Source: Pseudopedobacter beijingensis
GTDB taxonomy: Bacteria; Bacteroidota; Bacteroidia; Sphingobacteriales; Sphingobacteriaceae
Assembly: GCF_042678145.1 (NCBI RefSeq)
Contig: NZ_JBHUDG010000003.1
Span: 248,001 to 312,000 of the forward strand
Length of the DNA stretch: 64,000 nt
Direction of reading: 5' to 3'
The position numbers and the translations under genes are program-made. The notes under the pieces are model-generated. The model saw only the letters and a program-made list of their open reading frames with translations. It was not told the DNA's origin and did no database searches. Below, piece by piece: positions 26,969-33,847 of this stretch (the first letter of the stretch is position 1; every line of letters starts with the position of its first letter).

Positions 26969-27958
26969 ATGACTAAAGTTCCCTACACCGAATTATTCAA
27001 ACAGTTCGAAAGAGTTTTACTATCCTTAGCATTTGACCCTATAAAGGCTAAATCCATAGCAGAAATATTTACCAGCAACAGTCTAGACGGTGTATATTCA
27101 CACGGATTAAACCGCTTTCCCGTATTTGTTGATTATGTTAAGAAAGGCTGGGTAGATAAAAATGCAGAGCCCAAACTGATAAAAAGCTTTGGGGTAATAG
27201 AGCAATGGGACGGGCAATTAGGGCCCGGTATGCTAAATGCCAAAGTATGTATGCAAAGGGCCATTGAACTGGCAAAAAAGAACGGAATGGGCTGTGTAGC
27301 CTTAAAGCGTACCAACCATTGGATGCGTGGCGGTGCTTATGGCTGGCAAGCTGCCGAGGCAGGTTGTATAGGCATTAATTTTACCAATACCATTGCCATT
27401 ATGCCTCCATGGGGAGCAAAAGCACCTGCCGTTGGTAACAACCCTTTAATTATAGCCGTTCCGCGGAAAGAAGGGCATATTGTACTGGATATGGCACTAT
27501 CCCAATACTCTTACGGAAAAATGCAGGAAGCCGAGTTAAGACACCAAGAACTTGGTTTTTATGGCGGCTATGACCAGAATGGAAATCTAAGTAAAGATCC
27601 TGTGGCTATCAGAATAACAAAAAGAACCTTACCTGTAGGAATGTGGAAAGGATCGGGATTGGCTATTATGCTGGATTTGCTGGTTAGTATCCTGAGCGAT
27701 GGGCAAACCACAGGAGAAATTACATCCAGTAAAAGCGAAACCAATATTTCTCAGGTATTTATCTGTATCGACCCAAATCTAAATTCCAATTACGAGGACA
27801 TTGCCAATAAAATTCTGGATTATACTAAAGGTGTACAACCTATCGAAGGTGAAGCTATTTACTATCCGGGCGAAAAGACTTTGCAAACCAGACGGCAAAA
27901 CCAAAAAGAGGGAATACCGGTTGATGAGATCATGTGGAAGAAGTTGTTAGCATTATAA
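26969..27958 (+). CDS. yiaK: 3-dehydro-L-gulonate 2-dehydrogenase (YiaK-like)
   Basis: 329 residues, a member of the Ldh2/MDH2-type dehydrogenases. Family signatures: NSLDGVYSHGLNRFPVFVDYV (with the conserved SHG), CVALKRTNHWMRGGAYGWQAAEAG, MPPWGAKAPAVGNNPLIIAVP and QTRRQNQKEGIPVDE. YiaK reduces 2,3-diketo-L-gulonate with NADH in ascorbate/gulonate breakdown. No other yia gene is nearby. Its stop is followed within about 20 bp by half of a repeated element (27976-28092). Confidence 0.88.
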   Translation: MTKVPYTELFKQFERVLLSLAFDPIKAKSIAEIFTSNSLDGVYSHGLNRFPVFVDYVKKGWVDKNAEPKLIKSFGVIEQWDGQLGPGMLNAKVCMQRAIELAKKNGMGCVALKRTNHWMRGGAYGWQAAEAGCIGINFTNTIAIMPPWGAKAPAVGNNPLIIAVPRKEGHIVLDMALSQYSYGKMQEAELRHQELGFYGGYDQNGNLSKDPVAIRITKRTLPVGMWKGSGLAIMLDLLVSILSDGQTTGEITSSKSETNISQVFICIDPNLNSNYEDIANKILDYTKGVQPIEGEAIYYPGEKTLQTRRQNQKEGIPVDEIMWKKLLAL

Positions 27959-27975
27959 ATGGATAGTTTTTTGTA

Positions 27976-28092
27976 ATGAAGAGAATGGATGGTTACCCAT
28001 ACAGAGAACGTGGCAGCAAACTATTACCTGACGGAGTCCCCAGTTTTATAAAAACATTTAGTCATCCGTTGGAAGACTTAAACAAGGAAAGG
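27976..28092 (+). repeat. R element, right half only (copy 0)
   Basis: Matches the right half of the complete copy at 30322-30552: GGCAGCAAACTATTACCTGA, GGAGTC, TTATAAAAACATTTAGTCAT and the end CTTAAACAAGGAAAGG. Its first ~40 bp (from GAAGAGAATGGATGG) match the central insertion of the copy at 32624-32932 and not the other copies. No left half is present. Confidence 0.7.
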
Positions 28093-28169
28093 TTTGCAAA
28101 ATATGAAAAGTCCTTTTGATGATTTATAAAATTTATATATTTAATAAATATGTACCAGTTTATGAGACA

Positions 28170-28208
28170 TATATAAGTTATATGCAATTTTAAGACAGAC
28201 GAAAAGCA
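28170..28208 (+). other. cassette-type left boundary upstream of the HEPN/Toprim gene
   Basis: GTTATATGCAATTTTAAGAC followed by AGACGAAAAGC precedes the start. It matches the sequence before the next gene (GTTATGTGGCATTATAAACA at 29565-29584, then GACAAACGAC). The two genes therefore begin in the same sequence context. Confidence 0.5.
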
Positions 28209-29384
28209 ATGGGTTCATACATATCTTTGGGGGTAGGAGAATTAGAACTTGACTGGGGTAAAAACTTTGGTTTTAGAGATTATTCAAAACTTTTTCTACC
28301 GTCAGACAAAAAAAACATTCCCTATTATTACGCTGATGATGAAGTGATTTTAAAGCCCGGCTACTCAACATCATTAGGACGTGTTAAAAGCAGACTAGAA
28401 TTGTTAGGTTATTCACTTAAAAATTTAAATAACCATTTTCAACAACACAATGACAATTATCCAGATTACCTAGAACAACCCGATATAAGTTTTGAAACGA
28501 TGTTGGAAATCTTTTCAAGAATTAATATCAAGGACTATAAAAACAAAAAAGAGGATGGCGACTACGATTTGGGAGAATATGTTATTGAGAATATTTTTCT
28601 AAATGAAACATTCAAAGATCTAAAAAACCATATCGATATAAAGGACAACGATATTGGTGCATATTTTGAAAACCTTGACTCACTTTTTACACTTCGGTTA
28701 CTTATAGAAAATCCGAACAACTTAAAAATGAACTTGGAGTGGAGAACCCAAGATGTCATTGACGGAGGTTGGACAAATGATAATGAGATTTTTGTAGGAG
28801 TTGAAGAAGCTGATAAATTTCTAATTGTAACTGAAGGCAGCTCCGATACATTTATTATAAGAAAGTCTTTGGAACTTTTGAGACCTGACATTTTAGACTT
28901 CTTTACATTCGTGGATATGGAAGACAATTATCCATTTACTGGTACTGGAAATTTGTATCGTTTCTGTCAGGGTTTGGCGAGCATAAGAATTCAGAATAAA
29001 ACTCTTGTACTGTTTGACAATGATGTAGAAGGTATAGACAAATACAATAAGACAAATAAGCTTAATTTGCCAAACCAAATGAAAATTATGAAACTCCCAG
29101 AACTTGAAGAATTCAATAATTTCTTAACAGCTGGCCCAACAGGAGAAACGAATGAAAACATAAATGGAAAGGCAGTAGCAATTGAATGCTTTTTAGACTT
29201 AACAAAATCAACCCCAATAATAAGGTGGACAAGTTATAATAAAGATTTAGACGCTTATCAAGGTTCACTTGAAAATAAGGACGACTATGTAAGAGCCTTT
29301 AAAGTCATAAAGAACAGCAATGACAATTATGACTTTACTAAACTGACAAAACTACTTGATGAAATATATAAAAACTGCATATAA
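28209..29384 (+). CDS. HEPN/Toprim-associated domain protein, putative conflict/defence factor
   Basis: 391 residues. The start MGSYISLGVGELELDWGKN is the hallmark of the HEPN/Toprim N-terminal domain 1. A helical region (residues ~55-170) is followed by a Toprim domain: Glu209 in FLIVTEGSSDTFIIRKSLEL and the Asp pair Asp270/Asp272 in LVLFDNDVEG, so all Mg-binding acids are intact. The Toprim fold is used by topoisomerases, primases and OLD-type nucleases; proteins with this architecture have been predicted to act in biological conflict as RNA- or DNA-targeting nucleases. Activity and target are inferred, not shown. No partner gene is adjacent. It lies between cassette-like boundary repeats, suggesting it was acquired as a single-gene unit. 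Confidence 0.82.
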   Translation: MGSYISLGVGELELDWGKNFGFRDYSKLFLPSDKKNIPYYYADDEVILKPGYSTSLGRVKSRLELLGYSLKNLNNHFQQHNDNYPDYLEQPDISFETMLEIFSRINIKDYKNKKEDGDYDLGEYVIENIFLNETFKDLKNHIDIKDNDIGAYFENLDSLFTLRLLIENPNNLKMNLEWRTQDVIDGGWTNDNEIFVGVEEADKFLIVTEGSSDTFIIRKSLELLRPDILDFFTFVDMEDNYPFTGTGNLYRFCQGLASIRIQNKTLVLFDNDVEGIDKYNKTNKLNLPNQMKIMKLPELEEFNNFLTAGPTGETNENINGKAVAIECFLDLTKSTPIIRWTSYNKDLDAYQGSLENKDDYVRAFKVIKNSNDNYDFTKLTKLLDEIYKNCI

Positions 29385-29573
29385 CAAGAGTTTGGCGCAA
29401 TGGCGGGTTTAAGTGATAATTGAAAGTTTCGGCTTTCTATTCCGCAAAAGCCAATTATATTGACTTTTTTCTTAAATTTATTCAATGAATTGGCTTTTGC
29501 TTACCGTGTCACTAAATTGAAACTTCTCGCTTCAATTTCCGCCACTGACGCCAAGCCCCAAACCGTTATGTGG
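29378..29573 (+). repeat. cassette-boundary palindrome (attC-like), complete
   Basis: About 195 nt imperfect palindrome starting at the stop of the HEPN/Toprim gene. The outer ends are complementary: CATATAACAAGAGTTTGGCG and, on the other side, GCCCCAAACCGTTATGTGG; next AATGGCGGG pairs with CCGCCACTGACGCC. An inner perfect 13-bp stem is GCAAAAGCCAATT (29444-29456) / AATTGGCTTTTGC (29488-29500). The fold resembles an integron attC site in size and layout, but the classic core GTTRRRY is not exact (GTTATGT) and no integrase gene is in the window. Confidence 0.65.
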
Positions 29574-29609
29574 CATTATAAACAGACAAACGACATAAAG
29601 AACATCACT

Positions 29610-30224
29610 ATGAAAATTAGACTTTTGTTAATCACATTGATTTTAACGACCGGAAATTTGTTCGCTCAAAAACTATACGTTTGGTGTCCCAAAGACCAAA
29701 TTGCTACTCCAAGACAAGACTTTTTAGAAAAAGACACAATAGATTTGGTGGTATTTGACGGAAGAATTCTAACTCCAAAATCAAAAATTGAATGTACTGC
29801 AGACGGAACCATTAACAAATTGACAGACTTTATAAGACAAACTTATCCAGCAACGACAATAAATGTTTTAAACTCAAACCAATACTATAAAGACCCCGCT
29901 AATAATAGAATTACAGTCAAAATAGGAATTTCGGCATATCACGCAGCGTTTGGAGCTGACGTTAAAGTTGGAATTGGTAGTGTAGGTGGAAATTTTTCTT
30001 ACGGCGTTTTTCCTGAGGGAAAATGGAATGCAGTTACAGCGTATGCAGTGAAAATATATGACTATAGGAATAATAACGAGATAAAGAAAGTAAAGGATAT
30101 ATTAAAAACAGCTTCTCGACCAAATACAGGAGGTTATATAACAGCGAAGAACATACTGAATTCTTCCTTTATTGAAGCAAATCAAGAAATGCTGTTCTTT
30201 ATTGACGAGACATTAATGAAATAA
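29610..30224 (+). CDS. small secreted protein of unknown function, cassette gene
   Basis: 204 residues from ATG 29610, which gives a clean signal peptide (MKIRLLLITLILTTGNLFAQ). The 50-codon upward extension of the frame runs through the boundary palindrome and is rejected. The mature part begins KLYVWCPKDQIATPRQDFLE and contains GISAYHAAFGADVKVGIGS; it is not a family I recognise. It ends directly at the next boundary repeat (30229 on). A partial copy of its 3' end recurs at 30913-30979 after the N. Confidence 0.75.
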   Translation: MKIRLLLITLILTTGNLFAQKLYVWCPKDQIATPRQDFLEKDTIDLVVFDGRILTPKSKIECTADGTINKLTDFIRQTYPATTINVLNSNQYYKDPANNRITVKIGISAYHAAFGADVKVGIGSVGGNFSYGVFPEGKWNAVTAYAVKIYDYRNNNEIKKVKDILKTASRPNTGGYITAKNILNSSFIEANQEMLFFIDETLMK

Positions 30225-30228
30225 CTCC

Positions 30229-30321
30229 ACATAACAGGCGTTTGGCGCAATGACGGGTTAAGAGGTACATTGAACATTCTACCTCGCATCAACTTTTGTG
30301 GTGAGTTGACAGTTTTGCTCC
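30229..30321 (+). repeat. second cassette-boundary palindrome, truncated by R element
   Basis: Begins CATAACAGGCGTTTGGCGCA then ATGACGGG, the same as the start of the repeat at 29378. It contains a partly self-complementary part (CGCATCAACTTTTG / GTGGTGAGTTGAC) and is then cut by the R element at 30322. The expected far end (GCCCCAAACCGTTATGTGG) is not found downstream. Confidence 0.55.
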
Positions 30322-30552
30322 CCTCCTCATTTTAGTATCCTGATAAGATCACTTAAATCCCTTATGGATACCCAGGACTCCGTCCGGTAAAACACTAATT
30401 GTTAGCCATAAAATATTAACTTTAAATACAGCAACCCGTTATCGATATTATTTTCAAGGATAGCTTGAGAAGCAGCAAACTATTACCGGACGGAGTCCTC
30501 AGTTTTATAAAAACATTTAAGTCATCCGTTAGAAGACTTAAACAAGGAAAGG
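30322..30552 (+). repeat. R element, complete (copy 1)
   Basis: 231 bp with imperfect terminal inverted repeats of about 70 bp. Left end starts CCTCCTCATTTTAGTATCCT and runs to GGACTCCGTCCGGTAA; right end starts TTACCGGACGGAGTCCTCAG and ends GACTTAAACAAGGAAAGG. The middle (~90 bp, around TTAGCCATAAAATATTAAC) has no ORF. It looks like a non-autonomous MITE-type element. Confidence 0.75.
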
Positions 30553-30690
30553 TAAAATCCTCATCCCCTCCTATTGTCAGAATCACGGATTAAATCAGGA
30601 TTAGCAGAGCACACAGATTTTGGTTTTTATAGAACAAAAGGTTCAGTGAAATCTTTCAATCTTTTAAATCAGTGGTTCAGACAAGTATAA

Positions 30691-30792
30691 GCAAAACCTA
30701 CTTCTGCCAATAATAAAGCTGCTTTAGCCAGGGCTTTGCTTACAACCTTATACAAGCTAAAATCAATAAAGCATCAAAAAGAAAAAACATAA
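30691..30792 (+). pseudogene. short coding-like remnant, unknown
   Basis: 34 codons without a start between two stops; the translation begins AKPTSANNKAALARALLTTL and ends KHQKEKT. The segment is absent from the parallel copy after the N (31430-31440), so it is a ~100-bp indel between the two copies. Origin not recognised. Confidence 0.3.
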
Positions 30793-30827
30793 AACCCCTC
30801 CATTAACACATGTAGCAGAGGGGTTTT
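30791..30827 (-). terminator. terminator of the truncated DUF6266 copy
   Basis: AAAACCCCTC (30791-30800) and GAGGGGTTTT (30818-30827) form the same stem as the terminator of the intact gene at 31439-31474. It is downstream of the gene fragment at 30857. Confidence 0.7.
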
Positions 30828-30856
30828 CAATTAAACATTTTTTGAAACATACACGG

Positions 30857-30911
30857 CTAAGCTTTCTCAAAAGCTCCCAGATACTGCGTATTTGAAACCG
30901 CAAGATTGTTT
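30857..30911 (-). pseudogene. DUF6266 gene, C-terminal fragment ending at contig join
   Basis: The 55 bases are identical to the last 18 codons and stop of the intact DUF6266 gene (31504-31558). The fragment is cut by the N at 30912. Either a second gene copy whose body was lost in assembly, or an assembly artefact. Confidence 0.7.
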
Positions 30912-30912
30912 N
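30912..30912. other. assembly join (N)
   Basis: Single N. The sequence to its right (30913-31560) repeats the sequence to its left (30164-30911), but with at least a dozen substitutions and a ~100-bp indel, so the true number and order of repeats here is uncertain. Confidence 0.9.
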
Positions 30913-30979
30913 AAATTCTTCCTTTATTGAAGCAAATCAAGAAATGCTGTTCTTTATTGACGAGACATTAATGAAATAA
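30913..30979 (+). pseudogene. 3' fragment of the cassette gene at 29610
   Basis: Nearly identical to the last 22 codons and stop of the 29610-30224 gene (NSSFIEANQEMLFFIDETLM then K). It is followed by the same truncated boundary repeat (30984-31076) and R element, so it belongs to the duplicated block. Confidence 0.7.
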
Positions 30980-31076
30980 CGCCACATAACAGGCGTTTGG
31001 TGCAATGGCGGGTTAAGAGGTACATTGAACATTCTACCTCGCATCAACTTTTGTGGTGAGTTGACTGTTTTGCTCC

Positions 31077-31298
31077 CCTCCTCATTTAAGTATCCTGATA
31101 AAATCACTTAAATACCTTATGGATCCCCAGGACTCCGTTCGGTAAAAACAGCCATAAAATATTAACTTTAAAATGGCAACCCGTTATCGATATTATTTTC
31201 AAGGATAGCTTGAGAAGCAGCAAATTATTACCGGACGGAGTCCTCAGTTTTATAAAAACATTTAAGTCATCCGTTAGAAGCCTTAAAACGAGGAGAGG
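31077..31298 (+). repeat. R element, complete (copy 2)
   Basis: 222 bp, same structure as copy 1: starts CCTCCTCATTTAAGTATCCT, contains GGACTCCGTTCGGTAA and TTACCGGACGGAGTCCTCAG, ends TTAAAACGAGGAGAGG. It differs from copy 1 by several substitutions and a small central deletion after the left repeat. Confidence 0.75.
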
Positions 31299-31438
31299 CA
31301 AAATCCTCATCCCTTCCTATTGTCAGAATCACGGATTAAATCAGGTTTAGCAGAGCACACAGATTTTAATTTTTATAGAACAAAAGGTTCAGTGAAATCT
31401 TTCAATCTTTTAAATCAGTGGTTCAGACAAGTATAAAC

Positions 31439-31474
31439 AAAACCCCTCCATTACACATGTAGCAGAGGGGTTTT
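31439..31474 (-). terminator. intrinsic terminator of the DUF6266 gene
   Basis: Stem AAAACCCCTC (31439-31448) / GAGGGGTTTT (31465-31474), reading into a T-run on the minus strand, 30 bases past the stop. Confidence 0.8.
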
Positions 31475-31503
31475 CAATTAAACATTTTTTGAAACATACA
31501 CGG

Positions 31504-32190
31504 CTAAGCTTTCTCAAAAGCTCCCAGATACTGCGTATTTGAAACCGCAAGATTGTTTCGTGAGCTACAGAAAACCCAAACGTGGTACTTCTCGCCAACT
31601 TCAAAGCCAGAGATATCTACACTATAGCTCAGGTCTTCCCGGATACCATCCAGATAAGGCAGGTAATAATCCTTTGTTTCGGAGTATAGCACAACAAACA
31701 CCATATCGTCCTTAAAACAATTGATTCCGTTGTACAGCCCCATCCAGGTAATATCCAATGAACTACCCGTTTGCACTGCTACTGCATTCTGTAAAACAAC
31801 CAAAGACCCGGCGCTTAGCTTCATTATCGAGAAATCGACAATATAGTTCGGATACTCGCCGGTAATACATTCATTCAGCAACAGTCTGGACGCCAGGTTA
31901 TAGGCCGACATTCTTTTCATGGTCTTGTCCCGATAACCCACATTTAAAATCTCTTTAATTGGTTGCAAATACTTGCTGCACATAGCAAACTTGGCCCGGT
32001 GTGCGATCTGATCTTCTGAAGGCCCTTTGCTACTTCTTTCGGGTAAGCCCTTAAGGTAATGTTTGCCACGCCAGCGGCTTCCTATTACCGATCCGAATTT
32101 GCCAAGCACATTGCCATTGGCTCCTTTTTTGTAAAATCCCATAACATTTGTTTTTGGTTTAACAATGCGGACTCCTTCGGTGGTGTCCAT
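31504..32190 (-). CDS. DUF6266 family protein
   Basis: 228 residues from ATG 32190, or 212 from ATG 32142. The family's typical N-terminus begins at the second ATG (MGFYKKGANGNVLGKFGSVI, then GSRWRGKHYLKGLPERSSKG), so the shorter form is attractive. The rest is a beta-rich region with repeated Ig-like strands (LDITWMGLYNGINCFKDDMV, VGEKYHVWVFCSSRN). DUF6266 proteins are found in Sphingobacteriaceae, often in several copies; the function is unknown. Two broken copies lie on either side (30857-30911 and 32502-32625). Upstream is the 11-bp phased repeat array. Confidence 0.85.
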   Translation of the reverse strand: MDTTEGVRIVKPKTNVMGFYKKGANGNVLGKFGSVIGSRWRGKHYLKGLPERSSKGPSEDQIAHRAKFAMCSKYLQPIKEILNVGYRDKTMKRMSAYNLASRLLLNECITGEYPNYIVDFSIMKLSAGSLVVLQNAVAVQTGSSLDITWMGLYNGINCFKDDMVFVVLYSETKDYYLPYLDGIREDLSYSVDISGFEVGEKYHVWVFCSSRNNLAVSNTQYLGAFEKA

Positions 32191-32367
32191 TTAAACCAAA
32201 CATAGCCCCTACTGCCCTGTAACTAAAATTTTGACCTCTTTTAGGCTGTTTTGGACTACTTTGACCTCTTTAGAGCTAATTAACTTCGGTTAATAATGGA
32301 AAAGAAATATACAAATACTGGCACAGGGAACTCATCTGCATAATATGAGATAAGGGCTTGCCTAAGT

Positions 32368-32498
32368 ATTTCTATACTATGGCTATACTATTTCTATACT
32401 GTTTCTTTACTAAAACAGAGATAAATGCCTATACAATGGGTATAAAAAGAGTACAGGATAGGTATAGCAGGTGTATAGCAATAGTATTGCAATACTAT
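32368..32498. promoter_or_regulatory. opposed arrays of 11-bp phased repeats
   Basis: Left block: four units of 11 nt in register, ATTTCTATACT (32368), ATGGCTATACT (32379), ATTTCTATACT (32390), GTTTCTTTACT (32401). Right block in the opposite sense: GTATAAAAAGA (32440), GTACAGGATAG (32451), GTATAGCAGGT (32462), GTATAGCAATA (32473), GTATTGCAATA (32484). The core is CTATA on one side and TATAG on the other. One unit per helix turn suggests a cooperatively bound protein. It lies ~180-310 bp upstream of the DUF6266 start and ends at the N at 32501. Confidence 0.65.
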
Positions 32499-32500
32499 CC

Positions 32501-32501
32501 N
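32501..32501. other. assembly join (N)
   Basis: Single N joining the phased-repeat array to a DUF6266 fragment. The adjacency across it cannot be trusted. Confidence 0.9.
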
Positions 32502-32625
32502 ACCCCATCCAGGTAATATCCAAGGAACTACCCGTTTGCACTGCTACTGCATTCTGTAAAACAACCAAAGACCCGGCGCTGAGCTTCATTATCGAGAAAT
32601 CGACAATATAGTTCGGATACTCGCC
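32502..32625 (-). pseudogene. DUF6266 internal fragment cut by an R element
   Basis: Matches the intact DUF6266 gene at about 31739-31862 with only two or three substitutions, then switches at ACTCG|CC to the left end of an R element. About 41 codons, no start and no stop. The N cuts its other side. Confidence 0.75.
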
Positions 32626-32932
32626 TCCTCGTTTAAGTGTTTTGATAAAATCACTTAAATGCCTTATGGATACCCAGGACTCCGTCCGGTAAAAACGCTA
32701 ATTGTTAGCCATAAAATATTAACTTTAAATATGGCAACCCGTTATCGGCATTATCTTCAAGGATAGCTTGAGAAGCAGCAAACTATAAATATAGTAGTGT
32801 AATAGATTCTTATAAAGAAGAGAATGGATTGTTACCCGTACAGAGGATATGGCAACGAACTATTGCCGGACAGAGTCCTCAGCTTGATAAAGGCACTTAA
32901 GTCACCCGTTAAAAGACTCAAACGAGGAAAAG
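32624..32932 (+). repeat. R element, composite (copy 3)
   Basis: 309 bp. The left repeat CCTCCTCGTTTAAGTGTTTT to GGACTCCGTCCGGTAA and the middle are like copies 1 and 2 as far as GCAGCAAACTAT; then ~80 bp of the copy 0 type (GAAGAGAATGGATTGTTACC) follow and the right repeat (GCCGGACAGAGTCCTCAG to CTCAAACGAGGAAAAG). It thus has two successive right-half beginnings. It ends 29 bp before the SDR stop. Confidence 0.7.
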
Positions 32933-32960
32933 ACTATTACAAAGAAGATACAGTGTCCTA

Positions 32961-33722
32961 TTATCCTTTCAATATTCGTTTACCGATTTTATCAGCCATA
33001 TTCAACAAGCTACTTTTGGGTAACAGTCTATTAAAAAATTTAAGCATGAAAACATTCGGGTCAGGTGAGTATTCTGTTTTTCCTTTATTAATTGCCTTAA
33101 TCGTTTTACTTGCAAAATCCTGAACATTTACACCTTTTGAGGTAAATCCTACTTTTTTCGGCATTTCAGTTTCTACTTGGGACGGAAGAATTTCAACAAC
33201 TTTGAAATTTGTTCCTTTCAGTTGTTGCCGTATCATTTTTGTAAATGTGCTCAAACCTGACTTGGACGTGGAATACAGACCTAAAGCAGAAAAAGGAAAG
33301 ATTGCAACTGTAGAGCTGATATTTACCATTACATTATCCATAGTTTTGTTTGCCTGGCTGACAAACTGTTGCGTAATCGCAATAGCGCCCGACAAATTGG
33401 TGTTTATCTTTTCAAAAATTTGAGTAGAAGACAAGGTAGATTTGGTAATATTCCATTGCTCAACGATACCTGCGTTATTGAACAAAACATCTAAGACAAT
33501 TCCGTCTGATTTTATCCTTTTAAAAAGTTCATCAATTTCGCTGGCAACAGAAATATCGGCAACATAATAGGACACATTCTTATTTGCAGCGACAACCTTT
33601 TTAAGTTTATCTTCATTTCTTCCGCAAATAATTATTTTGTTGTCGTTTGACAACTTGTTTGTTAGTGCTTCACCAATTCCAGAACCACCACCTGTAATTA
33701 ATATTGTTCTTCCTTTCAACAT
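32961..33722 (-). CDS. SDR family NAD(P)-dependent oxidoreductase (DltE-like)
   Basis: 253 residues. Complete SDR: TGGGSGIG cofactor motif (residues ~10-17), ADIS, NNAG (LFNNAGIVEQW), catalytic Ser in NISSTVA and YSTSK Tyr/Lys pair. The C-terminal tail (FFNRLLPKSSLLNMADKIGK) resembles DltE/YdfG-type members. Substrate unknown. It is divergent from the HxlR regulator at 33848, which is a common arrangement in which the regulator controls an oxidoreductase for reactive carbonyls or quinones. Confidence 0.88.
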   Translation of the reverse strand: MLKGRTILITGGGSGIGEALTNKLSNDNKIIICGRNEDKLKKVVAANKNVSYYVADISVASEIDELFKRIKSDGIVLDVLFNNAGIVEQWNITKSTLSSTQIFEKINTNLSGAIAITQQFVSQANKTMDNVMVNISSTVAIFPFSALGLYSTSKSGLSTFTKMIRQQLKGTNFKVVEILPSQVETEMPKKVGFTSKGVNVQDFASKTIKAINKGKTEYSPDPNVFMLKFFNRLLPKSSLLNMADKIGKRILKG

Positions 33723-33759
33723 AATTTTTCGTTTCGATTTGTAAATGTAAACCTAATAA

Positions 33760-33791
33760 TATACTTTTGAAAGTAGTTACAATAAAGTATA
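33760..33791. promoter_or_regulatory. candidate HxlR operator
   Basis: Inverted repeat TATACTTT (33760-33767) / AAAGTATA (33784-33791) with a 16-bp spacer in the 125-bp region between the divergent SDR and HxlR genes. Position and symmetry suit a dimeric winged-helix repressor. Confidence 0.45.
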
Positions 33792-33847
33792 CTAATAACC
33801 TAAAAGTTATCATAATTGATAATCAATCACATAAATCGAAAATAAAA

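Noticed and set aside
29460..29609. Upstream extension of the secreted-protein gene (50 codons)
   Set aside because: It runs through the boundary palindrome and would hide the signal peptide; ATG 29610 is preferred.
28170..30321. Classical integron with attC sites
   Set aside because: No integrase gene in the window and the boundary core GTTATGT does not match GTTRRRY exactly; kept only as cassette-like.
31104..31310. ORF of 68 codons on the minus strand
   Set aside because: Lies entirely in R element copy 2; no homologous protein feature.
32824..33123. ORF of 99 codons on the plus strand (MDCYPYRGYGNELLPD...)
   Set aside because: Its first part is the right half of R element copy 3 and the rest is antisense to the SDR gene. 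A similar peptide can be read from other R copies, but the frame is not kept to a common stop.
33767..33847. Upstream extension of the HxlR gene from TTG
   Set aside because: Overlaps the candidate operator; the HxlR fold starts at ATG 33848.
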